Shown piece by piece: positions 49,609 through 61,472 of a DNA stretch of 64,000 bases. Source of the DNA: Nilaparvata lugens (Eukaryota; Arthropoda; Insecta; Hemiptera; Delphacidae). The position numbers were made by a program, and so were the translations under genes. The notes under the pieces are model-generated. The model saw only the letters and a program-made list of their open reading frames with translations. It made no database searches and was not told the origin of the DNA. Within the stretch, counting starts at the first letter, position 1; each line of letters opens with the position of its first letter. Where the stretch lies: NCBI RefSeq assembly GCF_014356525.2, contig NC_052507.1, positions 47,502,685 to 47,566,684 on the forward strand. Reading direction: 5' to 3'.

Positions 49609-49648
49609 TTCAGGATGAAGATAAAGATGAACCAGACTTCTTATAACG
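49609..49648 (+). other. Candidate 40-nt exon (low confidence)
   Basis: Preceded by TTGTATTCTCTGCAG and followed by GTGAGTACG, both close to splice consensus. It contains ATG at 49615; from there the frame reads MKIKMNQTSYN and stays open across the donor. It could be a 5' exon holding a start codon, or chance. No partner exon was identified. Confidence 0.25.
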
Positions 49649-52600
49649 GTGAGTACGTTTCTCGAGTTGCTAGTGAATTGATAGATAATTTTGTTACTCG
49701 AAGCTATTAATTTCCTTCTACGATTTCGATTAATCAAATCATATTTGAAAATATGTGGAGGATTGCGAGATTTCAATAATAGAAACAATTTTCTTGCAGA
49801 TCAGTATGTACTTCACATGAGTCAAGCAATCAGTTATTTAATTTCCAACAGATATAGTATTTCAGGAAGTGGATAGCATTTCTGCTTATTCCAAGGGATT
49901 GCATTGTTCTTCCAATTGAAAAATAATGAATCTCATTTCTCAATTTTCTTCATTCATTCTGCTGTATCAACAACCTTTAGAGACTGGTACATGATAGGAG
50001 CTTGCGATTGGTCTCGAATTGTAGGGAATTCTACTCTCAACAAGCTTTACCACATCTTTAAGTACTGTTTTGTATAAAAACTGCTAAGACTATGAAAGTG
50101 AGGAAATATCTAAAATTTCATGATTTTTTAAACGATGTGATCAAATCTCATAAACACATTTTCCATGGATTATTATTATTATGTACTGCTAATAATGGAA
50201 GAGAAGGTTTTGCTTTTGAATAGAAAACCAAGTGCAATTTTTTATCGCCACGGATTATCGAAATAAACAGCCTTATATATTATACTGTGATAATTTGCCA
50301 TTTTTGCCATTCACCTCAACCTGCTTTACCCTACTCTCATCTTATTGTCACCCTTGCTCAGTACCGATTAATCAGATAATTTTTTCAATTTCAAAAATAT
50401 GCTGAATTCCCTTCACATCCTCAACGCACTAACTAGAAGATGCCGAATTGGATTTGGTAGTTTGCCAAAAAGAAAGAGTTCACTGTTAGAATTTTTAGGG
50501 TTGAGTTTCGGTCCAGAATTGTGCAAGAGGATCTCAAACTTTTTATCAGTTCAAGGCGTTGCCTGATATTCAACATTCTTCACTTGAACTGGGATGAGCT
50601 TTGGAGTAAGGTCTGCCAAATCAGAAGGGTCGTTTGGCTGCAAGCCATATTCTCTCACATCCTTAACTTTTCCTCAAGTGTTGATCTCGCAAATCACAAT
50701 CCTATCATACATGAATATTTTTAAATTTTTCCATGCCTAATGCAAGCCTTATGCATATTCAAATGTTCTCATTATAAGATAACTATATCAAGTTTTAATG
50801 TATTATTGATCTTCACATCCTCCATATAATCTACTGCAAATAGCAGTCTTATTTCAAAATACTTTCATAATTCACTTCTTCCATGGATCTTTGAAATACG
50901 AATATGATTACATGGCATCAAAAATCTTCTAGGAAATTGAATTCCATCATGAGGATACTACTTTATTATCATCACTGTTGAATGTACAGGTTGCTCGATA
51001 AAAGAAAATTTGTTTCAAACAGTTCAGCTTTTATTTTCCTTTTTGGGCCTTCTATCCATTATTCCAAATCTCATCATTTATCATTTCTTTTTTCACATGT
51101 TTCATATGATAATGTAACGATAATATTGATGATTCAATGCATTGAATGATTGAATTTTACTCTTGCATTCCAATAAGTACATATTAAATATGATATCACA
51201 TCGTAATATTATGATTAGGAGTGAGAATTTTGTTCGCTGACTGTTGATTTTGAACTTTTTCCTTTATTCTCCAAATCAGTCATTTAAAGTGACAAGCATC
51301 TGCAAAACCTTATCAAGTTCGATTCCTCAACTTCATGTCATTATACTCTCTCCTTAAATGATTTTCTCTATCATTCCATGGATAGACATCAAACACACCC
51401 TCTTGCAGCCAACTTTGGAAACGGTTGACTTATCAGGAAGCTGTGAAGATAAGACTTCCACGTTACAGAACAATTGTTCAGCACAGACATGGAATTTGCA
51501 CAGAGAGACGCACTCAACTGTAGCACTAGATTATAGTGATGCTGGAAGGGAAGCTGCGGTTGATGTCACTGGCACGGACCAGCGATCACAAGAAATTCAT
51601 CCTCGTTTCAGGGGCTTCTGCAATAAATAATGTTGGACTAAGAAGAGCTTGGCATTCATCAAGGGTGGCCGGTGCTTTTAATGAAGGTTGGTGCAAAAAA
51701 GGGAAGAAGAAAGTCGAACAGTGGAAAGAAATGTGTCCAATTTGACGCAGATTCTAAGTGCAGAAGGGAGTGAGAGCTGAGGGTTTTTGAAAGGGGAGCC
51801 AAGAAAAAGTTTTGGAAACCGGGAGGGTTTCTAGAGGAGGAGAAGCTTCTTTTGCCACGTGTGCAGAATAGCAGCAGCAGCAGCAGCAGCCAAAAGGAGT
51901 CGTAATGACCAAACGGATCTCGATCTCGTTTCTGCTGCTGCAAGACTATAAACAATGAGAAAAGGGGAAGAAAGAGACGGCAATGGCGGAAGACCGAGGG
52001 AGGGACTTTAATCCGGCTACGGAATCCTCTGCGAAAGTTTCGGCCGTGAGTAATGGGTGCGATAGTGCAGATTTCTGTAAGGTCGTGAATTAAGCACAGG
52101 GTTGGGAGTGTCCGCTTCCCCTCCTCTCACCCGCACCACACTGATATATTGTACTTTGGGGCGCGCAGTTGAGAGAAACTAAGGAAGGGAAGGTGAAGGG
52201 AAGTACACACCGACCACAGACTCCCTCTTCCCTGCGATAAACATAAGTCTCTACCCTACTCCCCCTCCCACACTTTCCTCATCTAAGCTCTTCGCTAAGC
52301 TCAACGTAGTCCTTAAACTAATTACTCACTTTTTTGTTTCAATAATTAAGAATTGTCCGCATTTTTACTGCTCTGCCCGACGCTCTTAACGTTTATGACA
52401 GCTTGTTGTTGTGGCCCGTCTCCTCGTCAAACTTTCCTTTCCCGAAATCGTCCATCTTCTTTTTTCTCCTTTCCAAGAGGAGAAAATACAAGAGAAAAAA
52501 GGAACAGGTCGTAAGGTCTCCATTCATTTGTGTTCCATTCTCTTCTTCCTAGCCTTCTCCCCATTCCCTCACAAACCCCATATGCCTCTAATTTCAAGTC

Positions 52601-53100
52601 TTTTCTTGCCTTTCCTCTGAAACTCCCCACTAAAAAGTTGCATAATTTATTTTACTTTTCATTAGGTCTGCTCTGTATTCCGTTTTTGTTCCATCTACAA
52701 AAAGGGTGACTGCTTTGCCACAATTTAAAACCGCGCTTTTTGTTGCTAAATGTTGACTACAGTGCTATGTAAATGTCCATTTTGCATGTGAAAGTGAAAT
52801 TTTTTGTCCACAAATTAGTTAATTTACTGTCTTATCTCACATCAAGCAGCATCTATAGAACAGGAAATTCTATTTATAATCCAGGAATAATTCATAGAAT
52901 AGATCGAATATGAGATCCCATCACTTATAGAATAGATTATATTAAATCTTCCATGAATACGAAACTTCTCACAAAGGAATGGTAGAGATGCGAGTGGAAT
53001 CATGTTCCACAATCACGAATGAGAGATTAAATTATAGTTTCAGATTTACCTTATAGTTTTAGTTTTGAATTTTAGATTCAAGTATCTATGCTTATAAAAT
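49649..53100. other. No gene recognised
   Basis: Contains a GC-richer block (about 51390-52640) with a (GCA)n run at 51871-51890. Open frames up to 98 codons on both strands overlap each other and show no domain. Confidence 0.35.
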
Positions 53101-53106
53101 TCTTAT

Positions 53107-53260
53107 CTCACTGACTCACTGACTCACTGGCTCACTGATCACGATTTCGGGAAAACTACTGCACGGATTGCAACAAAACTTGAAATATAGCTTCCTTTTA
53201 AGTCCTAGGTGCTCACTAAGAAATCTTTTGGCGATATATTAACTCTAAGGGTGGTTTTTA
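53107..53260 (+). mobile_element. Repeat with CTCACTGA units
   Basis: CACTGACTCACTGACTCACT followed by ACTACTGCACGGATTGCAAC is a pattern I associate with abundant non-autonomous arthropod repeats, often Helitron-like. Only this end is visible; the class is an inference. Confidence 0.35.
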
Positions 53261-53279
53261 AGGGTTTAAAGTTCGTATT

Positions 53280-53988
53280 TTACCATGTATATTCTTCTTA
53301 TTCCAATCTCTTAATTATAATTGAAATGTCCATAACTTACTATATGTTAATATAGAACTATAATCTAGAGAGAGTACCTCTTCAAAACAGTTGTTAACTG
53401 GTAACCAAATTAATAATTTTGTCAGGTTGGCAATAAGTTGAGTTAACTTTGTTAGGTTGGCATCAAGTTGAAGATTAAAATGCATTTATCGCGGAAAAAT
53501 TGATTGGGTACTGCTACTTCAATCAGAGCTATTCCTGAGAATATTATTTTTTTTTCTCCAATCACTTGATAATGGTATTATTTATAGCCGAAACATGTCG
53601 TGTTGAATGATTTTAAAAAGGGTAATCACATTTATAAATATTAGAATATAGATATAAGAATAAATATTTTTATTTCTATTCCTGGGAGTATAGATAATTT
53701 TTATGTTTCATAAAACAAACTTTTATGACGGAAGTTCTCTTAAATGATCCTATTCTATCAAGACTAATTTTGTTTGTATGTCTGACAGATCGCGTGAACA
53801 GCTTAAACAATTTCGATGAAATTTTAATTATTCAGTATGATGAATAGAGGGTATTTTTAAAACTTAGGAAGTGTCCGTTGTGGAATCTGTGTGCAAAAAA
53901 TGAGAAAATTCGGCTAGAATTTAACTTGACGAAAGAAAGGGGTTATTTATTGAAACGGCCAAATAGCTGTGGTTGCTTTTCCTAATGT
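53280..53988 (+). repeat. Repeat family H, copy 2 (left part)
   Basis: It matches 43850-44127 and then 45012-45305 of copy 1 without element A, so it is the unfilled site for that insertion. It carries its own 132-bp insertion (53544-53675). It is broken at the AAAAA tract at 53989 by element B, and the family sequence resumes at about 56509. Confidence 0.7.
53544..53675 (+). mobile_element. 132-bp short insertion with 15-bp target duplication
   Basis: It is flanked by CTATTCCTGAGAATA (53529-53543) and CTATTCCTGGGAGTA (53676-53690), a 15-bp direct repeat with two differences. Copy 1 of family H has this sequence once. The insert contains TCACTTGATAATGG and CCGAAACATGTCGTG, related to the element at 29020-29287. 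The long duplication suggests retroposition (SINE- or LINE-driven). Confidence 0.65.
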
Positions 53989-53993
53989 AAAAA

Positions 53994-54751
53994 TCTGGTG
54001 TGGCGCACTCACACAACTTTCCTTGCCGTTATGAAAATTTATCACCTGACGCTAGTGTTCCCGCGCATCTCAAGTCTACTGTTCAAAGATCCAAGCCAGC
54101 TGGTGACAGGACAATAAGGCTGGAGACACAGAAGTTTGCTATCTCTTCATAGTGAATGATTTTATAGAATCGACAGTTGCCAAAAGTTTGTAATTGAAAT
54201 AATAACATTTTCTCGAATTTCGAGCTTATTTTCAATTTTAGGTGAAAATGTTACTGAACATTAATTGAAGAGATTTTCATGCTCAATCTTTTCCACTTGG
54301 AATCTTTTGTTTGAATTGTATCTGAAGCCTGATAATTGGGAATCTAAAATCAAACTTTGCATAGATGGGGCGGAGCTCCTGAAATTTTTACAGATATGGG
54401 ACTTGTGGCAGTTGATAGAGCTTATCGATGACTATTTTAAGTATGAATTTGATCAAAATCGTTGGAGCCGTTTCCGAGAAAATCGCGAAAACCCCTGTTT
54501 TTGACAACATTTTCGCCATTTTAGCCGCCATCTTGAATTGTATTTGATCGAATTGTTCGTTTCGGATCCTTAAAGTGAAAGGACCTTAAGTTCCAAATTT
54601 CAAGTCATTCCGTTGATTGAGAGATGAGATATCGTGTACACAGACGCACATACACTCATACACTCACACACACACACACAACACACACACACACACACAC
54701 ACCACACACACCACACACACACACACACACACACCACACACACACACACAC

Positions 54752-54785
<34 letters not shown>

Positions 54786-54788
54786 ACA

Positions 54789-54833
<45 letters not shown>

Positions 54834-54894
54834 ACACAACACACACACACACACACACACCACACACACACCACACACACACAACACACACACA

Positions 54895-54980
<86 letters not shown>

Positions 54981-55014
54981 ACACACACACACACACACAC
55001 CACACACACACCAC

Positions 55015-55048
<34 letters not shown>

Positions 55049-55062
55049 ACACACACACCACA

Positions 55063-55150
<88 letters not shown>

Positions 55151-55205
55151 ACACCACACACACCACACACACACACACAACCACACACACACACACACAC
55201 ACACG
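53994..55205 (+). mobile_element. HINE/Helentron-like element, copy B (3' end missing)
   Basis: It begins TCTGGTGTGGCGCACTCACA after AAAAA at 53989-53993 and matches copy A (reverse orientation) through the CGCTAGTGTTCCCGCGCATC and GGCGGAGCTCCTGAAATTTT segments to the (CA)n tract. Its 3' end beyond the tract is absent; different sequence starts at 55206. Confidence 0.7.
54660..55204 (+). repeat. Interrupted (CA)n array, ~545 bp
   Basis: CA repeats with many single-base irregularities of the types ACCACA and CAACAC, each explained by loss of one base. The overlapping long frames on both strands (up to 210 codons) are artefacts. The array may be longer or shorter in reality, since such tracts assemble poorly. 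Confidence 0.95.
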
Positions 55206-55400
55206 TTTGTAGTTTCCTTATGTTTCCTAGCATCTAGTTTTTTGTCTCATTTCTGAGATAACTTGAGAGGAAAAATTGATCATCTTAGTGGCAGCTGATT
55301 GAAACAGAAATTTCCATCATTTGTTGAAAACGAAAGAGGGAGGAGGAGGAAATATTAATGGCAGTGAAATTTTTATAATTTTTCTATATAATCCAAAAAA

Positions 55401-56303
55401 TCTGGTGTGGTACACTCACACAACTTTCCTTGCTCATATTTGAAACTACGATCAGACTTTTGTATATGTGTATATATAATTGTTTTAATTGTTGAGTACT
55501 TTTTCCTTTGTGTAAATTGTGAAATTCAATGATTTTTTTTAGTCGTAATTTTTTTAAAGTCGTCAAAACAGTTGTTCTACAGATGAAATATCTCGACTAT
55601 GTGTTCTTTTTATGAACTGCTCTACCTACCTACTCCATGCACGAGAAGGAGGTTACAAAGTCCATTTCTCAAGGATGGGGTGGACTCCCCATGAGTTTCC
55701 CAGAAAGGAGACTCATGCCAGTTAATAGAGCTGATAAATAACTATAAAGAGTATGAATTTGAAAAAAATCGGTCAAGTTATTTTGAGAAAATCGTGAAAA
55801 ACATGGTTTTTTTTAGTAATTATCTGCCATTTATCTCAAGTATATTACGGAGCTCCTGCAATTTCTCTCAGAAATGAGACTCATGTCAGTTGATAGGGCT
55901 TATAAATAGCTATCCATGGTATGAATTTAAAGAAAATCGTAAAAGCCGTTTTCGAGAAAACCGTGAATAACATGGTTTTTTAGTGATTATCCGCCATTTT
56001 TCACAAGTATATTACGGAGCTCCTGCAATTTTCTCAGAAATGAGACTCATGTCAGTTGATAGGGCTTATAAATAGCTATCCATGGTATACATTTGAAGAA
56101 AATCGTTAGAGCCGTTTTTGAGAAAACCGTGAAAAACATGGTTTTTTAGTAATTATTCGCCATTTTTCCCGCCATTTTGAATTCAATTTTATTGAATTTC
56201 TTATTGTCAGATCCTCATGGTATAAGGACCTCAAGTTTAAAATTTCAAGTCAATCGGTTGATTAGGAATGGAGTTATCGTGTTCACAGACATACACACAT
56301 ACA

Positions 56304-56384
<81 letters not shown>

Positions 56385-56503
56385 AAAAACCACTTTTTTG
56401 GACTCAGGGGACCTTGAAACTTATAGAAATATGGAAATTAAGAAACCTTAATTTTTTTCGGAAAGCAATACTTTCCTTACCTATGGTAATAGGCAAGGAA
56501 AGT
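55401..56503 (+). mobile_element. HINE/Helentron-like element, copy C
   Basis: It runs TCTGGTGTGGTACACTCACA to GGCAAGGAAAGT and is followed by AAAAA (56504-56508). Internally it has a tandem unit of ~168 bp (ATTACGGAGCTCCTGCAATT at 55843 and 56011, with a diverged unit before), then a (CA)n tract at 56291-56382. Non-coding. Its right flank is family H (TTTCTTCCATAGAAG). Confidence 0.75.
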
Positions 56504-56508
56504 AAAAA

Positions 56509-56792
56509 TTTCTTCCATAGAAGTAAGGCGCTTTTCCAATGAATCAATTATTTCCAAACATTAGTTGTGTTACCAAAGAAAATAGAAGGTAGCTGTCGAT
56601 AAAAATATTGGAGAATATGCATAACAGTTCGTTGATATTCACTTGAAAGTGTCATTATACCTCATTATTAGCATCAATGCTCCCCATTAAAATAATGCTG
56701 AAACATTGATGTGAATCTTACTATAAGTTTGCCATTTTTGCTTTTTATGCCAGCTGTTATTAGTTTCGATTCAATTATGTTGAAATTTTCGC
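56509..56792 (+). repeat. Repeat family H, copy 2 (right part)
   Basis: It resumes the sequence interrupted at 53988: CTTCCATAGAAGTAAGGCGC through AACAATGCTGAMACATTGATG-like sequence, matching 45308-45545 and 63797-63960. Its inverted copy in the right arm lies at about 60998-61287. Confidence 0.7.
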
Positions 56793-56797
56793 TTTTT

Positions 56798-58440
56798 ACT
56801 TTTTTGCCCTATTACCATAGGTAAGGAAAGTATTGCTTTCCGAAAAAATCTGGTGTGGTACACTCACACAACTTTCCTTGCTCATTGAACTATAAGCCTC
56901 ATTATCCATCGAGAATAATTTAGGGGAATAACATAATGACGATTGACGGCAACATATTTGCAACTACGATCAGACTACTGTATATGTGTATATACAATTG
57001 TTTTCAGAGTACTTTTTCCTTTATGTAAATTGTGAAATTCGATGATTTTTTTGAAATTCGTCAAAACAGCTGTTCTACAGATGAAATATCTTGACTATGA
57101 CTGTGTTCTTTTTATAAACTGCTCTACCTACCGTACCCACGGTATATGGAAGAAGAAAAAGTAAAAATCGTGTACCTACCTATCTCATGCACGAGAAGGA
57201 GGTTACAAAGTCTATTTCTCAAGGATTGGGTGGACCCCCCATTAGTACCCCAGGAAAAAGACTCATGTCAGTTGATAGAGCTAATAAATAACTATACAGG
57301 GTATGGATTTGAAAAAAAAAAAATTAGAGCCGTTTTTGAGAAAATCGTGAAAAACATGGTTTTTCAGTAACTGTCATTTTTCTCAAGAATATTACGGAGC
57401 TCCTGCAATTTTCTCAGAAATGAGACTCATGTCAGTTGATAGGGCTTATAAATAGCTATCCATGGTAAAAATTTGAAGAAAATCGTTAGAGCCGTTTTCG
57501 AGAAAACCGTGAAAAACATGGCTTTTTAGTCATTATCCGCCATTTTTCTCAAGAATATTACGGAGCTCCTGGAATTTTCCCAGAAATGAGACTCATGCCA
57601 GTTGATAGGGCTTATGTATAGCTATCCATGGTATGAATTTGAAGAAAATCGTTGGAGCCGTTTTCGAGAAAATCGTGAAAAACATGGTTTTTTAGTCATT
57701 TTCCGCCATTTTTCTCAAGAATATTACGGAGCTCCTGAAATTTTCCCTGAAATGAGACTCATGCCAGTTGATAGGGCTTATAAATAGCTATCCATGATAT
57801 AAATTTGAAGAAAATCGTCAGAGCCATTTTCGAGAAAAACGTGAAAAACATGGTTTTTTAGTAATTATCCGCCATTTTTTCCGCCATCTTGAATTGAATT
57901 TTATTGAATTTCTTAATGTCGGGTCCTCATGGTATAAGGACCTTAAGTTTAAAATTTCAAGTCGATCGGTTAATTAGGAATGGAGTTATCGTGTTCACAG
58001 ACATACACACACACACATACACACACACACACACCACACACACACACACACACATACACACACACAGACCAATACCCAAAAATCATGTTTTTGGACTCAG
58101 GGGACCTTGAAACGTATAGAAAACTTGAAATTGGGGTACCTTAATTTTTTTTGGAAAGCAATACTTTCCTTACCTATGGTAGTAGGGCAAGGAAAGTAAA
58201 AAATTAAGGTACCCCAATTTCTAAATTTCTATACGTTTCAAGGTCGCCTGAGTCCAAAAAAGTGGTTTTTGGGTATGTGTGTGTGTGTGTGTGTGTTTGT
58301 GTGTGTATGAGTGTATGAGTGTATGTGCGTCTGTGTACACGATATCTCATCTCCCAATTAACGGAATGACTTGAAATTCGGAACTTAAGGACCGTACAAT
58401 ATAAGGATCCTACACGAACAATTTCGATCAAATGCAATTT
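56798..58440 (-). mobile_element. HINE-like element, copy D, split by copy E
   Basis: On the plus strand it reads as the inverted form: its 3' end (ACTTTTTTGCCCTATTACCA) starts at 56798 after TTTTT, and it is broken at the A-run at 56843. It resumes at about 58204 with TTAAGGTACCCCAATTTC, a short (GT)n tract and GTACACGATATCTCATCTC. Its 5' part (TCTGGTGTGG end) is not found. The unsplit counterpart is at about 60680-60997. Confidence 0.65.
56849..58197 (+). mobile_element. HINE/Helentron-like element, copy E (1349 bp, complete)
   Basis: Starts TCTGGTGTGGTACACTCACA and ends GGGCAAGGAAAGT, with six A on each side. The right arm of the inverted duplication shows the unfilled target with seven A, so 1349 + 5 bp were gained. 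Internal units of 166 bp start at 57391, 57557 and 57723 (ATTACGGAGCTCCTG), after one diverged unit; a (CA)n core follows at about 58005-58065. No ORF of note. It is the best-defined member of the family. Confidence 0.82.
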
Positions 58441-58679
58441 CGATCTAATTTATTTATAAATACCGAATCACGATTTGCTTCCAATCAATTCAAATAGAAT
58501 GGGTCAAGAACCATTATTTTTTAACGATATATTGATTGTGAGTTATTAAAATGTGTGTTTCATGTGACTGTTGAGTATGACTATTGTCAATTAATTAGGT
58601 ATTGTTAGCTAACAATTAAAAATGAGGATTTTGATTAAATTTATGATATTCAGGTCCGTATATGCGCAATAGGAGTTGA

Positions 58680-60445
58680 AACCAAGTTGAAATTCTGGGA
58701 TTGAATCAAACTATGGTCACATTTTAGTCATATTTTGTTTCAATTGGATCAAATCATGAATCGAATCGAATGCATTTTCATTTTCACACAATATACATGA
58801 TCATGTATTAATAACAATAACAAGAATTAATATCAATTATCAAATGAAAATGATAAAAGTTATTCAAAGGAAAGTTATTCAAAAGCCATTTGAGTGAAAT
58901 CAGTTGATGGTTTGAGCTGAGATTTTTCTATAATAATTGAACTGCTATGAAGATTATTGGTCTCAGCAATCAATTTCAGTGGGAGGCTACATTTCCAATA
59001 AGAATTTAATCGCACTGATTTCTAGTTGAGAATAGAGGTATCCACAATGAATTATTTCCATCTCTATTCGAAAACTACTTGGAAACTAGCAAAATCTCTT
59101 AATAAGAAACAACGTTTCGTCGGGAGAAAATACTATGCTATTTCAAGTTATCAATTTCATGCCTCACTGCATCCAATTAATAGACCACACAACTGCGGTT
59201 TCTCCACTAAGTTACATTGAGATATTGAATTGCATGCGTCATTGCATGCAATTTATAATCCACTCAACAGCTGATTTATGAAGAATAATTCTATAGTATG
59301 ATTTTTACTCCAATATTGGCGTATGAAGGAGGATCCTTTTCTTTTATATTATCCTTGAAAGGCAAAATTTCCAAAAAAAACCTTGCATATAGGTCAACGA
59401 GCAATTTAGAAAGGAACATACCTGTCAAATTTCATGAAAATCTATTACCGCGTTTCGCCGTAAATGCGGAGCATAAATATAAACATAAAGAGAAATGCAA
59501 AACCGTCGACTTGAATCTTAGACCTTACTTCGCTTGTTCAATAAATATAGATTCACAGATCTCTATCAATACTCCCAGAAAAAAGGCTACTTATTATGTT
59601 GAAGAGATAATCTTTATCAGACTCTTTTATGTTTATTCGATTCAACAATAGATTATGATAATAATAGGAGTAATCATTATCAATAATGAATTAATAAGAA
59701 GAGGAGAAATTAGGTGCAAGATAAAGTAAAATGGTCAAAACCGTTTGTTATGAAGTAGAGCTACTCGAAAACGGTGAAGTGAACTGAACTTCTTTCTCTG
59801 ACACTTGCGAACCTTTTAAAAGAAAGATGATCCAGCCTAGGTGGAGCCTGGATGACAATCAACCCAGTTTGAGAAAGAAGGGTGGCCAGGTTCAGTTAAG
59901 GTCAGTCGGCTCGTATGACCTTTGCAAATGTTACTTGTGAGACGTCGCCCACCCAACACAGAAAAAAATAATCAAAGGCCGGTTTGAAGTGAAGAAGATC
60001 CCACGCAGCGACTCTGGTCAACGAATGAGTTGGTGCGGTGGGAGGAAGGTCCCACGAATCAGCCACCCCAACCGGTTAGCTAGTGCACACAGAGCACTCT
60101 TTTATCTAAAGATCATCGCACCCTCTAAACAGGCACAGTATCTTATATTGAGATCATTTCACCCTCTTAACAGGCACATTATCTTATCTTTGTCCTTGGA
60201 TAAAAATCTTACTTGAACTGTTCAATAAGTTTCGTGTACTTAGAGTTATTCATTAATCGAATTTTCAATTATATAAAGAACTAGCAGGGTACCCGTGCTT
60301 TGCTACAGGAATTGAAATATACGATCATTTTTGTAAAATATTTATAACCTAAATTCCACCAAAGTCGTTATAATCGTTTTTGAGATCCATCATACAAACA
60401 AAAATTGCTTGCTGAATATAACTGAAATAATAAATAAATTTAGTA
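58680..60445. other. Spacer of inverted duplication, no gene recognised
   Basis: Unique sequence between the two arms. Open frames (for example 59298-59651, 117 codons) show no family motif. A 41-bp tandem pair lies at about 60109-60190 (ATCRYACCCTC...ACAGGCACAKTATCTTAT). CTAGCAGGGTACCCGTGCTT at 60281 resembles a motif common at the ends of arthropod Helitron-like repeats; that assignment is from memory. Confidence 0.4.
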
Positions 60446-60815
60446 TCAACTCCTATTGCGCATATACGGACCTGAATATCATAAATTTAATCAAAATCCT
60501 CATTTTTAATTGTTAGCTAACAATACCTAATTAATTGACAATAGTCATACTCAACAGTCACATAAAACACACATTTTAATAACTCACAATCAATATATCG
60601 TTAAAAAATAATGGTTCTTGACCCATTCTATTTGAATTGATTGGAAGCAAATCGTGATTCGGTATTTATAAATAAATTAGATCGAAATTGCATTTGATCG
60701 AAATTGTTCGTGTCGGATCCTTATATTGTACGGTCCTTAAGTTCCGAATTTCAAGTCATTCCGTTAATTGGGAGATGAGATATCGTGTACACAGACGCAC
60801 ATACACTCATACACT

Positions 60816-60865
<50 letters not shown>

Positions 60866-61409
60866 ACACACACACACCAAAAACCACTTTTTTGGACTCA
60901 GGCGACCTTGAAACGTATAGAAATTTAGAAATTGGGGTACCTTAATTTTTTTCGGAAAGCAATACTTTCCTTACCTATGGTAATAGGGCAAAAAAGTAAA
61001 AAGCGAAAATTTCAACATAATTGAATCGAAACTAATAACAGCTGGCATAAAAAGCAAAAATGGCAAACTTATAGTAAGATTCACATCAATGTTTCAGCAT
61101 TATTTTAATGGGGAGCATTGATGCTAATAATGAGGTATAATGACACTTTCAAGTGAATATCAACGAACTGTTATGCATATTCTCCAATATTTTTATCGAC
61201 AGCTACCTTCTATTTTCTTTGGTAACACAACTAATGTTTGGAAATAATTGATTCATTGGAAAAGCTCCTTACTTCTATGGAAGAAATTTTTACTTTCCTT
61301 GCCTATTACCATAGGTAAGGAAAGTATTGCTTTCCGAAAAAAATTAAGGTTTCTTAATTTCCATATTTCTATAAGTTTCAAAGTCCCCTGAGTCCAAAAA
61401 AGTGGTTTT

Positions 61410-61472
<63 letters not shown>

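Larger units (their letters stand above)
55206..58679 (+). repeat. Left arm of ~2.1 kb inverted duplication
   Basis: The reverse complement of 60446-62569. It includes 55206-55400, element C, family-H sequence (56509-56792), element D, and ~230 bp beyond. The 1349-bp element E (56849-58197) plus 5 bp is the only large difference between the arms. Inner edges share GCGCAATAGGAGTTGA. Confidence 0.85.
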
